NCBI GenBank assembly: GCA_014898415.1 | Contig: RCTD01000004.1 | Coordinates: 681,001 to 745,000 of the forward strand | DNA: 64,000 nucleotides | Direction: 5' to 3' | DNA from: Stromatinia cepivora | Taxonomy: Eukaryota; Ascomycota; Leotiomycetes; Helotiales; Sclerotiniaceae | Shown here: positions 12,594 to 24,563 of the stretch, piece by piece | Layout: the number at the start of each line of letters is the position of its first letter | Numbering within the stretch: position 1 is the first letter of the stretch | Program-made: the position numbers and the translations under genes | Notes under the pieces: model-generated | The model's input: only the letters and a program-made list of their open reading frames with translations | Told to the model about the DNA's origin: nothing | Databases searched by the model: none

Positions 12594-14056
12594 TTATTCC
12601 ACACCAAGAACCTTTCTAGCCCAATAATCTCCAACACGATTTCCTTCTACAACAACAACGCCTCTTCCAAGACCAACTCTATCTTCTCTTTCCCACCATT
12701 GTTCTTTTCTTCCTGACACTTGACTCTCGGCTTCGGATTCACTATCTGCGAGTCCACCGTGGCCCCCATCAGCGCCTACAATTAGGACAACATCTTCCCG
12801 GAACCAACTCTGTAGATGGTTGATGACCGACCCATTTTCTCCGGCGAGGGATTCTTGTAGGTATATAAATTCAGGCGCGAGATTGCGAAGGATATGGACA
12901 TGGCCGGTTGGGGTGGTGAATGGTAGGACCATGGTCTCCTTTTCCACTAAACCTAACGCTTCGTTATAGATTGTGCCGAATGCGAGTGGAGTCGAACCCT
13001 TTGGAGGAAACATCGGGGTTCTTAAGGTTTATTAGCTGATGACTTTCGTAACAAAGTAAAGGGGAATATTCTTACAATTGTCTGTCGCTTTCTTCCCCCG
13101 GTGTATGAACATCTCCAGGGCCAATGTTCGAAAACGAGGAACTGAGAGATCCACCGGGTTTTCCACCTGCGGCGTCCAGCGGATGCTCTGTTAACCCTGG
13201 TGCGTATATTAGAACAAAGAGTCGTATTTTCGAGAAGTCGGTTTTGCGAGGAAGATGGGAGAGGATTGACTACAAAAATCATTAGTAATTATTGGCTAAT
13301 ATCTTCAAATCAACAAACCGCATATTCATGATGATAGCCTGCTTCCGATGCAGCGTCATCATCTTGTGATTCTGCAGAAACTACAATGGCTACAGCCTTC
13401 CTCTTTCCATTCCTGACTGGTGCTCGAGGTGCTGGGGCAACTCCTGCAGACAGTCCTGCAGGACTATCAGAACGCAATTCGATTGGCCCCGGGACTGGGG
13501 CCGGTGTTGTCGTTACGGGTGGACTTGGGGCAGCATTTCGTCGTATAACTGATTCCTCCTGCCATGTTCTATGATCGTCAAATCCGTGTTTGTCTTCCTC
13601 CCTGATTGAAGATAGAGCACTTCCCACAACTCCACCAACAGCAGCGGCTCCAGCTGCAAGACTTCTACCTGCACTATTGATAAACTGCTGTGGACTAGGT
13701 GTTCTTTGTAGTGCGCCTGACATTTGAGCTATGTAACCTTGGGGCTCTTCAGGGCGCCGAGGATGTGGTGGTGGTGGTGGTTGTTGATCTGTTGTAGCTT
13801 CACCCGGTCGCAAATCGCCCGCGTACGAAGGAGAGCCTGTTCCAAAGCTGCCATCTGGATTTCTACTACCATATTCTGACCTTGGAGGTTGAAGAGGTCT
13901 GTTATCATCATCTTCGTCATCTTCGTCACCTCTCGTACTCCATATCCATGCTACTACACCTACTGCGGCTGCAGTAACGGTGAAAGCTAATGGTAACCAG
14001 TAAGAGAGATTTCCTCGACGCGCCTGTGCGCCTCTGCGATCGTATGGGGATGACAT
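12594..14056 (-). CDS. Pex22-like peroxisome assembly protein
   Basis: Three exons: 14056-13319, 13269-13076, 13020-12594 (introns of 49 and 55 nt), 452 aa, all frames joining cleanly. An N-terminal basic stretch is followed by one membrane segment (about residues 18-41, YWLPLAFTVTAAAVGVVAWIW) and an acidic Asp/Glu run. Then come a Pro/Ser/Gly-rich linker and a C-terminal soluble domain (KAVAIVVSAES; KIRLFVLIYAPGLTEHPLD; HILRNLAPEFIYLQES; WFREDVVLIVGADGGHGG). This layout and these blocks fit fungal peroxin-22-like proteins; in yeast Pex22 anchors the ubiquitin-conjugating enzyme Pex4 on the peroxisome for recycling the import receptor. The family call rests on recalled similarity of the C-terminal blocks, so function is inferred. 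Confidence 0.75.
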
Positions 14057-17000
14057 TTAGGAATGAAATGGTATCACATTCTCCATTGATTAAATCCCCG
14101 GAAATAGTAAGAAATCGTAAATCATAAATTCATAAAAACCTGAAGTGTACTCTCATTCAATTGTGGAGATGAAGCATTGATCAAAATCCCGAGGGGAGAT
14201 TGAAGAGGCTGGGAAGGCTTATGTTGCATTGATCTGACTTTTAGCCCTGTCTGTTTTCTACTTCCTCGGTGTTGGCTCATTTCTTTTGTTTGTTTGTTTG
14301 TTGTTCATGGTGTCTGACCGCCTTCCATGGCTGACACGTGAACGCGGCAAAATTATTTAAAATGACCTACATTTTTTTGGGTTTCAGGATGATGTTGATA
14401 TAGAACTACGAATGCATATATTGACGACTTGTGGATCAAAAAATAACGTTCTTCACTTGTGTAAATTGTGAAAGTGTAGATACATACAAAGTCTCCGTCA
14501 TTATTGCCGTCCAGTGCAGTATGTATGTGCTTCCAGAGGTTTAGATGTTCTGATTGAATATTGAGAAAACTTTTCATTTGGTCCGATAACTTGAAGGGAG
14601 AGATGAACTTTTCAAGGCCTGAAGTGCCTGGGAGGGGGAGTATTATGCTGGTGTATTGGACTTGTCTTGAGGGTCCTGCGCTCGTATGGATATAGAACTC
14701 AGTCGGGGGACTGGAGGCACCTGCTTGCAGAGATATCTACCTTGTTCATACCTTTCTGCCTGGTATCTTATCTGATATCCTGCCGTACAGTTCTATTGAG
14801 ATTATTCTGCAATCTGCCTTCACTTGTCAGTCCGCAGTTTCTACAAGGGGAACCTCGTTCGTTCTGAGTGAGCTCGAGAGAAGGACTTACCGCAGCATGG
14901 TATCCGCTGTGCCCGTTGTTGCTCGCTCTTTAATTGTCCAACTTCCACTTCCATTTTGCCATTACCTTTCATTCTCCTCGTTGTTCCAGGTACTTTCGCA
15001 GTTACCAAAAAGCCATCGATTGTCAAACTTTCCTCGAACCTCGCTGTTTCCATATAATCGGCACAATGTTAGTCTTAAATGCTCCCGCAACTCTAATGAG
15101 CTTGATTTTCAAGCGCACCATTTCAATCACCTCTTGTAGATGCGACCTTTGTAAACCATTGGCCTCTGAGCTTGGCTCAATGTGTTTGAGAAGCCCTGAA
15201 CTACCGTTGAACCTTGGGTTAAAATTCATTCCTACCTCAATGTCCAATTCCAAACCGAACATTTGCGACTGATTGTCCAACTCCAATTCCAACATTGAAA
15301 CCTAGCTCCAATCCATTATTCAAAGCCAAACTACACATTCAACTGCCAGTATCAAGGCAAAGCCACCATATATTCATCGAGGTATTCGTAGAGGAATTCG
15401 ATCTCTCAGCAGATCTGCGACGAATCTGCGACAATAATATAGCTGGCACCAGTATATCCCAAAACTTTATTCCTTCGAGAATCCCTCCCATTTATTAATC
15501 TCCTTCCCATGAATGTCTTTTCATCCTCCTGCAGATATACTCTTTTGTAATTCGCCGCGGTTCGTGGATATCGTTGGAAACTTGTAATTTTGTGTTTGGT
15601 CGAAGTAGAAAGTGCGATGTGATTCTCGCTCAAAATCTAGCAGGAGAAAGACAAGAGCCCAACTCAAAATCGGGATAATTGCAAAACTTGATCTTAGAAA
15701 CTTACCAAACTTTCGCATACCATTAATAAATACCTTCTCACCCCGTACCCGTAATTTCAGAAAGAACCTGCTCTCAAAATTTCTTGTATGGTCGATGTAA
15801 GACGCACGATGTAAATTTCGTCAAATCTAGCAGGAGATAGGAAGCCCCCCAAACTGCAAATGAAAATATCTCCAAAACGTGATCTTAGAAGTTTATCAAA
15901 CTTTCATATAAGACTAAAAGACACCTTTTTAACCTACACTCAAAGTTTCAAAACAATCCTACGCCCAATTTTTCCCAAATCCCCAAATGAATAAAAATGG
16001 CCATTTCTTCAACCAATGGCAGACCTCTATTTACGCCAACACGTGATATTTTGTGTATCCAAAAAGTTTTGTTGCACGTCTGAGGGTGCTTCCAAATATG
16101 GGGCTTTTTGACAAAGTATAAATTTTTTGGCACTTCTCGACAGCTCTCGATTGCGCGAGTTTGGGAAAACTATCAGAATTCAAATCCGGAGAGAATTGCG
16201 GTTGCTACAAGTTGGGGCGTTTTGGTTTTTTTGGGTGGTGATTTTGAGAGCGGGAGGTTCCGGAGGGTTTGGTGAATTTGCCTCGGCACTTTTTTCTAGG
16301 ATGAGATGGACCTTGATGGAGAGGGGATTCACTCGGATTCATTCTTCACTGCTTGCATGTCTGCGAATGTAAATTTATGCAGTTCAATGGCATTTGGTGT
16401 TTATATATATAAATTTTCTGGCAAGGGGAATCTGATGGACAGGTTCTTGACCTCAAATAGGAATTTCAGATGCTTATGGTTTTAAGGATATTACTACTTG
16501 TTTACTTGATCTGGCTACGTCGGCGCTCAAAAATTGGTTAGAAATTCTCCAGGTAAAATACAATGCAGCGTGGGAAAAATTTGGTTGAACATTTGCACTA
16601 CCAATCAGCTAACTAAGTTCATTCATTTGAGAGCGGTTACCATAAGAATTCTGGCGGCGACAGCTTCATCCTCTTAGTCCTGTTAACTCTATGTTTACGT
16701 CGGCACTGGAGGATCAACTTATCAAAACCACATAACGTAGAAAAACGACCACAATAACTGATTTCATTGGCTCGTAATGTTTACAAAAATATTCTGATAA
16801 GGGCACCTGGCAGGGGTTGGCCTCATAAGATGGTACGGAATTTTATACCAGATGAGAACCTCGATGGATATTTCAATTATGATTTTTTATTTTCATGCCG
16901 AGGTCCGGCGGGAATAATATTTTTCCAGATCACGTTTATCACGTGCCGGGCATCTTCCGGGGTTCAACCGAATTGTTGCACGTCTGAGGCGAAATGGACG

Positions 17001-17796
17001 CCCCATACAGAAAATGAAAACTTTTGCAATTTTGGGAAATGTAAAAGTTTTAAAGTTGGAAATTGTAGAGGGGACTTTGAATATGCTAGGGACTAAGTTT
17101 CGGGGGATTTGAAAGAGCCTTTGTGGCCTGGGGGCTGAGGGCGTTTTGGGGGTTTTTGATTTTCACTAGGTGCAAGTCGCAATATGCTACCTACGATGGT
17201 GAGACGTTGGCAGGAAGGTCTGTCTTATGGGGTCAAGGAGGGGTCCTTGTTTATTTGAAGCCTAGCCAGTGGCTATCCATCGTCTGCGAAGACTTTAACG
17301 GCTGTTGTGTTGCGCCGCGACGGCCTGTTCAAGTTTTAAGTATATTGGCGGGCCGGCCGGTATTGATAGGAAGTGCCACGAGTGTGCCGAAGAGTTTGCC
17401 CCATTCCCGGGGATCATGGAACCCAATTTCAACCATTTGTAAGTATTTGCCTGCTGGCCGGCGGTTGTCGATGTACGAGCTGTAAGGAAAGAAAGGTATG
17501 TGCCACAGCGGATCATATACGTCAGCAGAGTGTTTGCACGAGACTAAGGAACGTTCAGAATAAGGTCAATAGTTTACTAGCCTCAATTCAAATCACAATG
17601 AAAGGATGAACAAGTTTTGTTCACACACAGCAAACACCCTCCTCATCCATTCACTTTGCGCCAGCAGGTATTATAGTTGTTCCAGGTGTCAAAACGTATT
17701 GTTGTAAGTCTGCCGCACTATGAAGGGTTTTGAACTTTGCGAAAAGTACAGATTTAGTAGTTTGGTGTTGTTATGAATGGTCTTCTTATACGAAAT
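14057..17796. other. Long spacer, no gene recognised
   Basis: The first part is the upstream region of the Pex22-like gene. No open frame shows a known domain. It holds a degenerate 190-bp tandem duplication (listed separately) and a 17-bp exact direct repeat (TTGTTGCACGTCTGAGG) at 16069-16085 and 16973-16989, each preceded by a CACGTG-like motif within about 50 bases. It could be an old, decayed mobile element, but I cannot identify one. Confidence 0.4.
15610..15990. repeat. Degenerate tandem duplication, 190-bp period
   Basis: Two neighbouring copies share blocks such as AAATCTAGCAGGAGA (15634 and 15824), TGATCTTAGAA and CAAACTTTC with the same spacing of 190 bases. Similarity between them is clear but partial. 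No coding potential seen. Confidence 0.7.
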
Positions 17797-18493
17797 TCAA
17801 AGTTTCGAGGAGTTCGAGGGAGGAATCGTGGAAGAGGAGTCCGGGCTGTTTACTTCGACCTTGTTCATTCCATTTTGTTTTTCGGCCCAGGTGAAAATCG
17901 CATAAGTAGGGTGGTTTAGAGATGGGATGATGGGATGAACTCCGTGCGGAAGGAATATCGAATCGGTCATTGAGGGATGTTCTGCAGGCCGGCCGCCAGT
18001 TTCGCAGATTGCTTTCTGCACTGTCGCTCTGTCTTCCGTGATTCTTTCGATGGATTGAGTGAATATCTTCCATTCCACAATTCGAACCCACTTGCCAAAT
18101 ATTTCTCCAGACTATCCAGTCCCTCCTTCGGTCATATCCCTCGTCTCATCTGCAGACCATTGGACTTCATCCTGGCTTCCATCTGTTTCTTTTCATTCGT
18201 CCGTAGTTTAAGGCTTATTTGCGTCGGGGCTTGCCAATGCGGTCAGGATGGAGGGCTCGAAAGAACTATTCGTTGTCTGCAGCTTCTGGCGCATATGGTT
18301 GTTCATCACATTTGCTGTGGAACGATCGCATTAGCATTTCACTTCCTTGTGCCTGCTCAGGGTTTATCCACCGTCTGGAAATTCGCAAAGTCTTCCCTCT
18401 TACATTGATCTTTTCCCCAGCACCAAGATTTGTTTCGCATAATACTGTCCAAAGCGCAGTATCTTCCAAAAATAACCACGTTCGAAAGCGCAT
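17797..18493 (-). CDS. Possible unrecognised gene (fragmentary)
   Basis: Two protein-like minus-strand stretches are present. One starts at 18493 (MRFRTWLFLEDTALW...) and stops at 18266. The other, in a different register, runs from about 18,100 to a stop at 17,797 and reads FGKWVRIVEWKIFTQS and onward with balanced composition. No domain recognised, and I could not find a splice path that joins them convincingly, so boundaries are only those of the open stretches. It may be a small or decayed gene, or chance. Confidence 0.2.
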
Positions 18494-19114
18494 GTTGAAA
18501 TCAAAGATCTAGGTCGGAGTTGTCGGGGTTTTCGGTAATAAGTTGAGGTTCTGTGACGGTTTCGTGTTGGTGAGGGTTTGTTTACACGCTCTTAGTTTGA
18601 TACTTTTTTGTTTAAAGGTTTCATGTGATGGATCTTCCGCACGAAAGATTGGATGATTGTGAGTGATAGTGAATGAGGTAGATGGTGGGGCGAGAGAGAA
18701 ATATGAGATGACGATTTGAGATGAGATTATAAAATTTATTTTTATAGTACGTATGACGATGACTTTTGTTTCGGCAAGATGGGGCGGAAGAGGCGGGATT
18801 TGGGAAGGTATTTAGAGAAGTTAGGAGTAAATAAGATATTAACAGTTATGGATTGGCAGTATATGTATTATGCTACGAGAAGTATGAATGCTAGAGGGGA
18901 TTATAATTGATCATCATGATATGAATTGTGAGACCCGTGTAAAATTTGTTCCTACTATATGATGATGTTACCTTTGCTACCAAAGGATGCCCTTGCGGGT
19001 ACGAGCCCAGTTTGCCCTTGAGCTGCGGGATCGTGAAGGAGACCAAAATCTTCTACATCTAAGTTTTCCAATATTGCGCTAGATAACATCCCTCCCCGGG
19101 CCAGACAAAATATC
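18494..19114. other. Intergenic, downstream of SRP19
   Basis: No gene recognised. The right-hand end should contain the 3' UTR of the SRP19 gene. Confidence 0.5.
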
Positions 19115-20045
19115 TCAGCCCTTGATCTTCTTCTTCTTATCCTTTTTCTTTGGATCCGAGGCCGCGCTGCTAGATGGGCTATCCATCATTCCGGCTATTC
19201 CTGGCATTTGTCCTCCCATCTCAGCCATCATATCTTTCAAGAAATTCTCACTGACGCCACCACCAGATAATGCCGCGCTATAGTATGGTAATATTTCTCC
19301 CATCTTCCATCCTTTTGGTATTGCAGGTCTTGGTAATGGTTTGCTAGGATCGGGCGGTGGTATGCCAGCGAGCTGGGGTTGCATGGCTGTTTTCTCTGTG
19401 GTAGGATTATCTTTCAGGTGTTTCGCTATTAGAGTATAAAGATGGTGTTCTGCAATTCAATATATGTTAGTTTATGTCATTGTCATACGCACAGGATCCA
19501 CTGAGAAAATCCCCTAAACGAAACGTACTGTTCTTGATAGCTGGGCTGGCCCCTCCTTTGATATTAACCTTAACCCGACCCGGATTTGCCCAATCCTTAG
19601 GATGAGTCTTGACTGGCTCAAACAGGGTTTCGATTCGAAGTCTAGAGCATGCAGCTACAATTTCTCGGGCGATCGGGTTCTTGACAGCCAGCTCCATGCC
19701 TACTCTTCTACCTTCCGCTCGACTTCTGGTAGCATCGAAATATATTGGATAAATGCATTGAAAATCTTTGTATTTAGAGCTATCTTCTGTTGAGCGAAAT
19801 TGTGTGCCATCTGCCCCAGTAGTAATTTGAGAGCCGGAAAATGGTATGTCTGCGGGGTTCATTCGAGAAGCTTGAGCAGTAGGGGGTGGTGCACGTTTGG
19901 TGGATGACGGTGCTGGTGTCCTCTTCATGATGATATCGCGGTCTTCGAAATCCGAGGCCACATCTGAGATATCGCCTTCAGATGGATCACTGGCGCCATA
20001 TTCATTGTCGCTATCCTCAACCTCTTCAATTCGTGCGTGTGACAT
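19115..20045 (-). CDS. sec65: Signal recognition particle subunit SRP19/Sec65
   Basis: Two exons: 20045-19529 and 19449-19115 (79-nt intron, GTACGT donor, TTGCAG acceptor), 283 aa. SRP19 binds the SRP RNA and helps SRP54 join; the particle targets nascent secretory proteins to the ER. An acidic, low-complexity N-terminus (about 80 residues) precedes the SRP19 fold: FQCIYPIYFDATRSRAEGRR, KNPIAREIVAACSRL, then HPKDWANPGRVKVNIKG, and after the splice junction KHHLYTLIAKHLK. The C-terminus has a proline-rich stretch and a lysine-rich tail ending KKKDKKKKIKG. The intron falls inside the conserved domain, and splicing restores the KHHLY block, which supports the model. The longer N- and C-terminal extensions match the fungal Sec65 form rather than the short metazoan one. 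Confidence 0.93.
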
Positions 20046-21948
20046 CTTGCTTGTCTTTGTGTCGCAAACCGAGATTGAGGATGTGTTGAAGTCTGAAAAC
20101 GTGGGGTGGTGGTGGGGTCTGGGCAGTGGAAGCTCAAACAGCTTAAGCTTTCAGCGGGAGAGCTAACAATGATTGTCACGTGGAATGTCCCGAGCGCCTT
20201 AGCAAGCGCAATTTGCATGATTAAGAGCTCGAAACACAGATCCGAGGGAAATAACAAATTTCGTCCAGGTACGGCTGAGCTTTTCCTTCATTGCGAAGAA
20301 GGTTGATATTGATGAGTGTATAAATGTCGTGGTAAATGAACGATTATGAATCGTGAGAGCGGATTGATGAGCGGAAATAGAGAATGAAAGATTTGCAATT
20401 GAGGATGGAGATCCTTTCACATTTTGTATCTTTGCTTCTTCACACAGCCCGTCAGAGCCCCAGTTCTATTCTAAGATTCATAGCCGTCGAAATTTCCCCA
20501 GCGAGGAGGCTATGTTATGGATTTCGAAATGAAGCGGCGCAGTTAGGATGATCACCAATAAGTCAGCCAGATATGGTACCCCATATGCACCTTTCCGGAT
20601 GGACGGCAGCCCCTTAATCTTGCCAAGCCACTCTCGTCAGGCGGCAACAATAGCGGCAATTCCAGATTTGAATGACTGCGAAACTTTAACTTTGAACACA
20701 CTACATGCAATGCCGTTGGCCCGTGGCTGATATATTTTCGTTCCTTGATTTTGTGTTCCTGAATCTTTGAAAGCCGAGAACCTCGAGATGCATATATTTC
20801 GACGCTCCTTAGAATGGTTAGGTATGAAGTATAGAGAATCTCCATCTCATTCTCTTTCCCCTTCGCCCAAGAAATTTCTGTTCTCCTGAAAATTCGGCTA
20901 TTACTAGATAGATAATGGTTGTGACCAAACTCGCGTTGGGCCGAGGATGGTTGATCTTCAGGTATAGTGATAGTCTGAAAGGTAAGAGATATTTATCATT
21001 AAGTCGAGGATATTTTCAAAATTCGATAAATTTTATCATATTCAAACTCACGTCGTACAAGACCCACCAACTCGGTGAGAAGAAGATTAATGGCGAATGA
21101 TGTTTTTGTTCTTCAAAAAAAGAAAAATGTTAGAGGGGGTTAGGGTGTCAGCATAATCAGGCGGCACTTCTTGTCTGACAGCTTGGAAATCTCATCACAA
21201 AGGTGACAGTGTACTGATTCTCTTCGAAGGGCTCGGGCGCAGTAGAGGAACGCAATTAGTTTTGAGTAGACTTGGAATCATACGAAGAAGACATTCATCC
21301 CCCCCCTCGTCAGGTCAGATCCAGAACTAGTTGTCATTCAGCCCATTCATAGTGCGGGGCTTTTGGAAGGATTTTGGGAGATTTTGAGGAACCTGCGTGT
21401 GATGGGCTTCGATATTGGTAAGGCAAAATTTGGTCAAGGTCAGGAGCAAATCAGTAGGAAAGACAAAATCAATTATTCTACTATTGAGATGGGGGCTGGT
21501 ACTCGTGGTGAGTTTGAAAAATTATTTTCTTCGATTCTGGAGGGTTTTTTATATATCCATAATGCTGTGGGGTTTCAAGTGGTAGCCTTCAGAATGCTAT
21601 GATGGCCATTGGTTTGTCCACTTCTTGACTTTCAATGTGAGATCATCGCATGGAGAATGGCATCTGATAAGTTATCTCATGAAATCTTTGATGGTCTTCC
21701 TAATAGAAAATAATTCAACATGGATCATTCACTCCACTTTAAGAACCTACTCTGACCTATTATACCTATTATCACCTTCGAGGTAGCTGTATCAGACAAG
21801 GCTGAAATCTCAAAACTACTTGGAAAAGGTTTTCTGAAGTAAACCATAAAATTTCTTGAATCTTCATCTTGTTCTTCAAAGTCTATGATCAACCACCTTG
21901 ATACCCTTTAGTTAGCTGATTAATTTGTCCTATCGTCAAGGACACACA
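20046..21948. other. Divergent intergenic region between SRP19 and RID-type gene
   Basis: Separates the minus-strand SRP19 gene from the plus-strand methyltransferase, so it should contain both promoters. No gene recognised. Confidence 0.5.
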
Positions 21949-24563
21949 ATGAGCTCTCCTGATAAAGCAATCCTCGTTGATGATGGTGTAGATGTGGAGT
22001 TTGGAATTGACAATGGTAAGGGTTTCTTTTTATCATCAGCCTGCCACCTTCAGCTTGGATCGTTTATAAATTGAATGCACAAAATTGTCGGTCAATTATG
22101 GAGGCTTTTAGCTAACGTTATGGTGAAAAGTCTCTTGTAGCTACGCATCTAAAATGAGACCAGCTTCACCAGCTTTATCAGGAGCATCCTCTTGTACCCT
22201 GAGAGAAGACAGTCCAGAGCCAGTAACAGCGTCAAAACCTGTACTAGCAAATCCCATTGTCCTCGACGCGAGGCCATATTCTGCATCTTTCTCTGAATTG
22301 CCTGTCGCAATTTCCACGCCCACCAAGAAACGGTTGCGAGAGGAAGTTGAGTTGTCTTGGTCGACTCGGGAGACCTTTAACACAGCCAAGCGCCGCACCG
22401 AAGCTCCAGTCGCAGCTTTTCACAATACTCATACTAATTTCAGACCTCTTCAACTCCGGACTGTTCCGCAAGCTGCCGCCCTCGATCAGAAAATTTCATT
22501 ACACAGCTTGCGTACCCACCAATCAAAACCTCTGGTCAATTCTCCTCCTCTTCCAGTTCAGCCCAATACCCCTCAAGCCAATTCTAATACATTTCACCAT
22601 GCTCCTCTCCCTGTGGCACCAAAGCAAGTCATCAACCTCGACGAAGAAGAAGACTTCCCCGCGAAATTTCAAGTACCTCCCGGGAGCGAAGTCATCGATC
22701 TGGAAGACTATGAGATAGAAGCCAAGCTGGAGAAAGAGATCTTCGGAATTGAGCCACGAATTGAAGCCCAAGCCAACCTTCAACGTGCTTCTCTTGCTGA
22801 ACGAAACCCTAAGATCGTACCTCCTAATGTAGAGGATGAATCCTTACCCTGGAAATCTAGTTTTCTCAGACTAGGTAAAACAATTGAACTCAGCAATGGA
22901 ATGTTTCTGAAAATCAAATCAATTGTCAGGAATGTTACAAGTGATGAGGTTTCTATCAGAGGATGGAAGCTCGTACGCACTCGGGACTTTATTCTCGGTG
23001 GAATTGCAGGAAAGAAAAGGAACGAATTGGCATTTATTCATGAAATAGATATGAATGATAGACGAGATGTTTGGGAACAGTCTGTGCACACAATTCGAGT
23101 TGACGAGGTTATAAAGATACGCCGTTTAATTTGTACTAATAGATCGTTTCCTGATTGCAGATATAACAAAGAGGACATTCCTCCAGAAATTCGAAGTAAG
23201 GGGGAGAAAGAAATACTGCAATATGTGGAGGATGAGATGTTATTGGTGGCTAGAAGAGCTTTTGTGGCTAGGTATACAGATGCGGAGGAAAGATTGCGGA
23301 AAGGTCCACTTGTGGATCGACCTAGAGAATCAGCGATTTTGAGATCCCTCAAAAAGGAAGAGTGTACGGAGGGTGAGTTTATTGATCCAAATATTAAGAA
23401 GAAGGAGTGGAGGAATGAGACTGTTCTGGGCGGCTCGGGCAACCTCAACAACGGGGATAATCCGTCCAACTCTAGCTCTAAGTACACATACGGGGATGGG
23501 TGTAAGTTCAACTTCCCTGGTATACTTGTAGTCATCTAACAGCCCTTTCAGATTGTGGAGCAGGCGGTATGACAGCGGGCGCTGCAGCAGCCGGCCTCAA
23601 AGTCAAATGGGGCTTTGATTTCAACCCTCACGCAGGCCTTACATGGCAAAACAACTTCCCCCTCGCAAAATTCCATCTCCTTCCCGTCAATGAATTCGCA
23701 GCTCTCCTAGATCCTCGCAAAGATCTTTGGGTCGACATCCTCCACCTATCTCCCCCTTGCCAAGTTTTCTCGCCTGTCCACACGGTTCCAGGACGCAATG
23801 ATGAAATGAATTACGCGAGTCTTTTTGGCGTTAGATGTGCGATTGAAAAGGCTCGACCAAGAATCGTCACTCTGGAGCAGACTTTTGGAATCTTACATCC
23901 GAAAAATAAAGATGCTTTTAATGGCTTAATTGCCTGTTTCACCGATTTGGGCTTTGATGTCTCGTGGCAGGTGGTGAAATTTCAGGGATATGGGTTGCCG
24001 AGTAGGAGAAATAGATTGATCATTCTTGCGTCTTGGTATGCTGTTTTCTTATTCCTCCATTTACTTCCTTCTTCCCTAATCCTCTTCCAAATCATAGCCT
24101 AACACCCAACAGTCCAGGAGAAGCCCTCCCCCACATGCCCCAATACACCTACCACCCCCCACACCTCCGCAGCGCCACCAAAAAACCCTATAAAACCCCC
24201 AACCAAGTGCTCTCCACCATTCTCCCCAACGCCCCCAATCACGATCCATACAATCCACAATTAAACCGTGCAAGCTATGTACCCTGGGACGGCTCCCTCA
24301 TAAGCGGTTGTATACTAACGGGTGGCGGTATCGGACTCGGATTACCAGATGGCAGTCGTGGAATGACGAATAGGGAATTAGGTGCGCTACAGGGATTTCC
24401 TCTAAAACATGTGTTTTACGGACAGGAAATTAGGAAACAGGTGGGGAATGCGGTACCGCCTGTTTTTGGGAAGGTTTTGTTGGGGAGTGTGAGGAGACAG
24501 TTGGAGAGGAGGGATGGGTGGGTTTGGGGAGAGGGAATTTTGGTTAGTGATGATGAGGAGTGA
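21949..24563 (+). CDS. rid: RID/Masc1-type DNA cytosine-5 methyltransferase
   Basis: Four exons: 21949-22015, 22131-23501, 23552-24035, 24113-24563, 790 aa. The N-terminal about 260 residues look disordered. A BAH-like domain sits at roughly 265-390. The C-terminal catalytic domain has motif I (YCGAGGMTAGA, from 480), motif IV SPPCQ with catalytic Cys549, motif VI as EQT (588-590), motif VIII around SRRNR, RELGALQGFP, and motif X QVGNAVPP. Most eukaryotic C5 methyltransferases have ENV in motif VI; EQT is the known hallmark of the Masc1/RID clade needed for RIP in Neurospora and for MIP in Ascobolus. The intron 1 acceptor is placed at AAG (22130) because the TAG ten bases later leads to a stop. 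A later start at 22154 remains possible. The catalytic domain has no frameshift, so the enzyme could be functional; activity is inferred. Confidence 0.93.
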
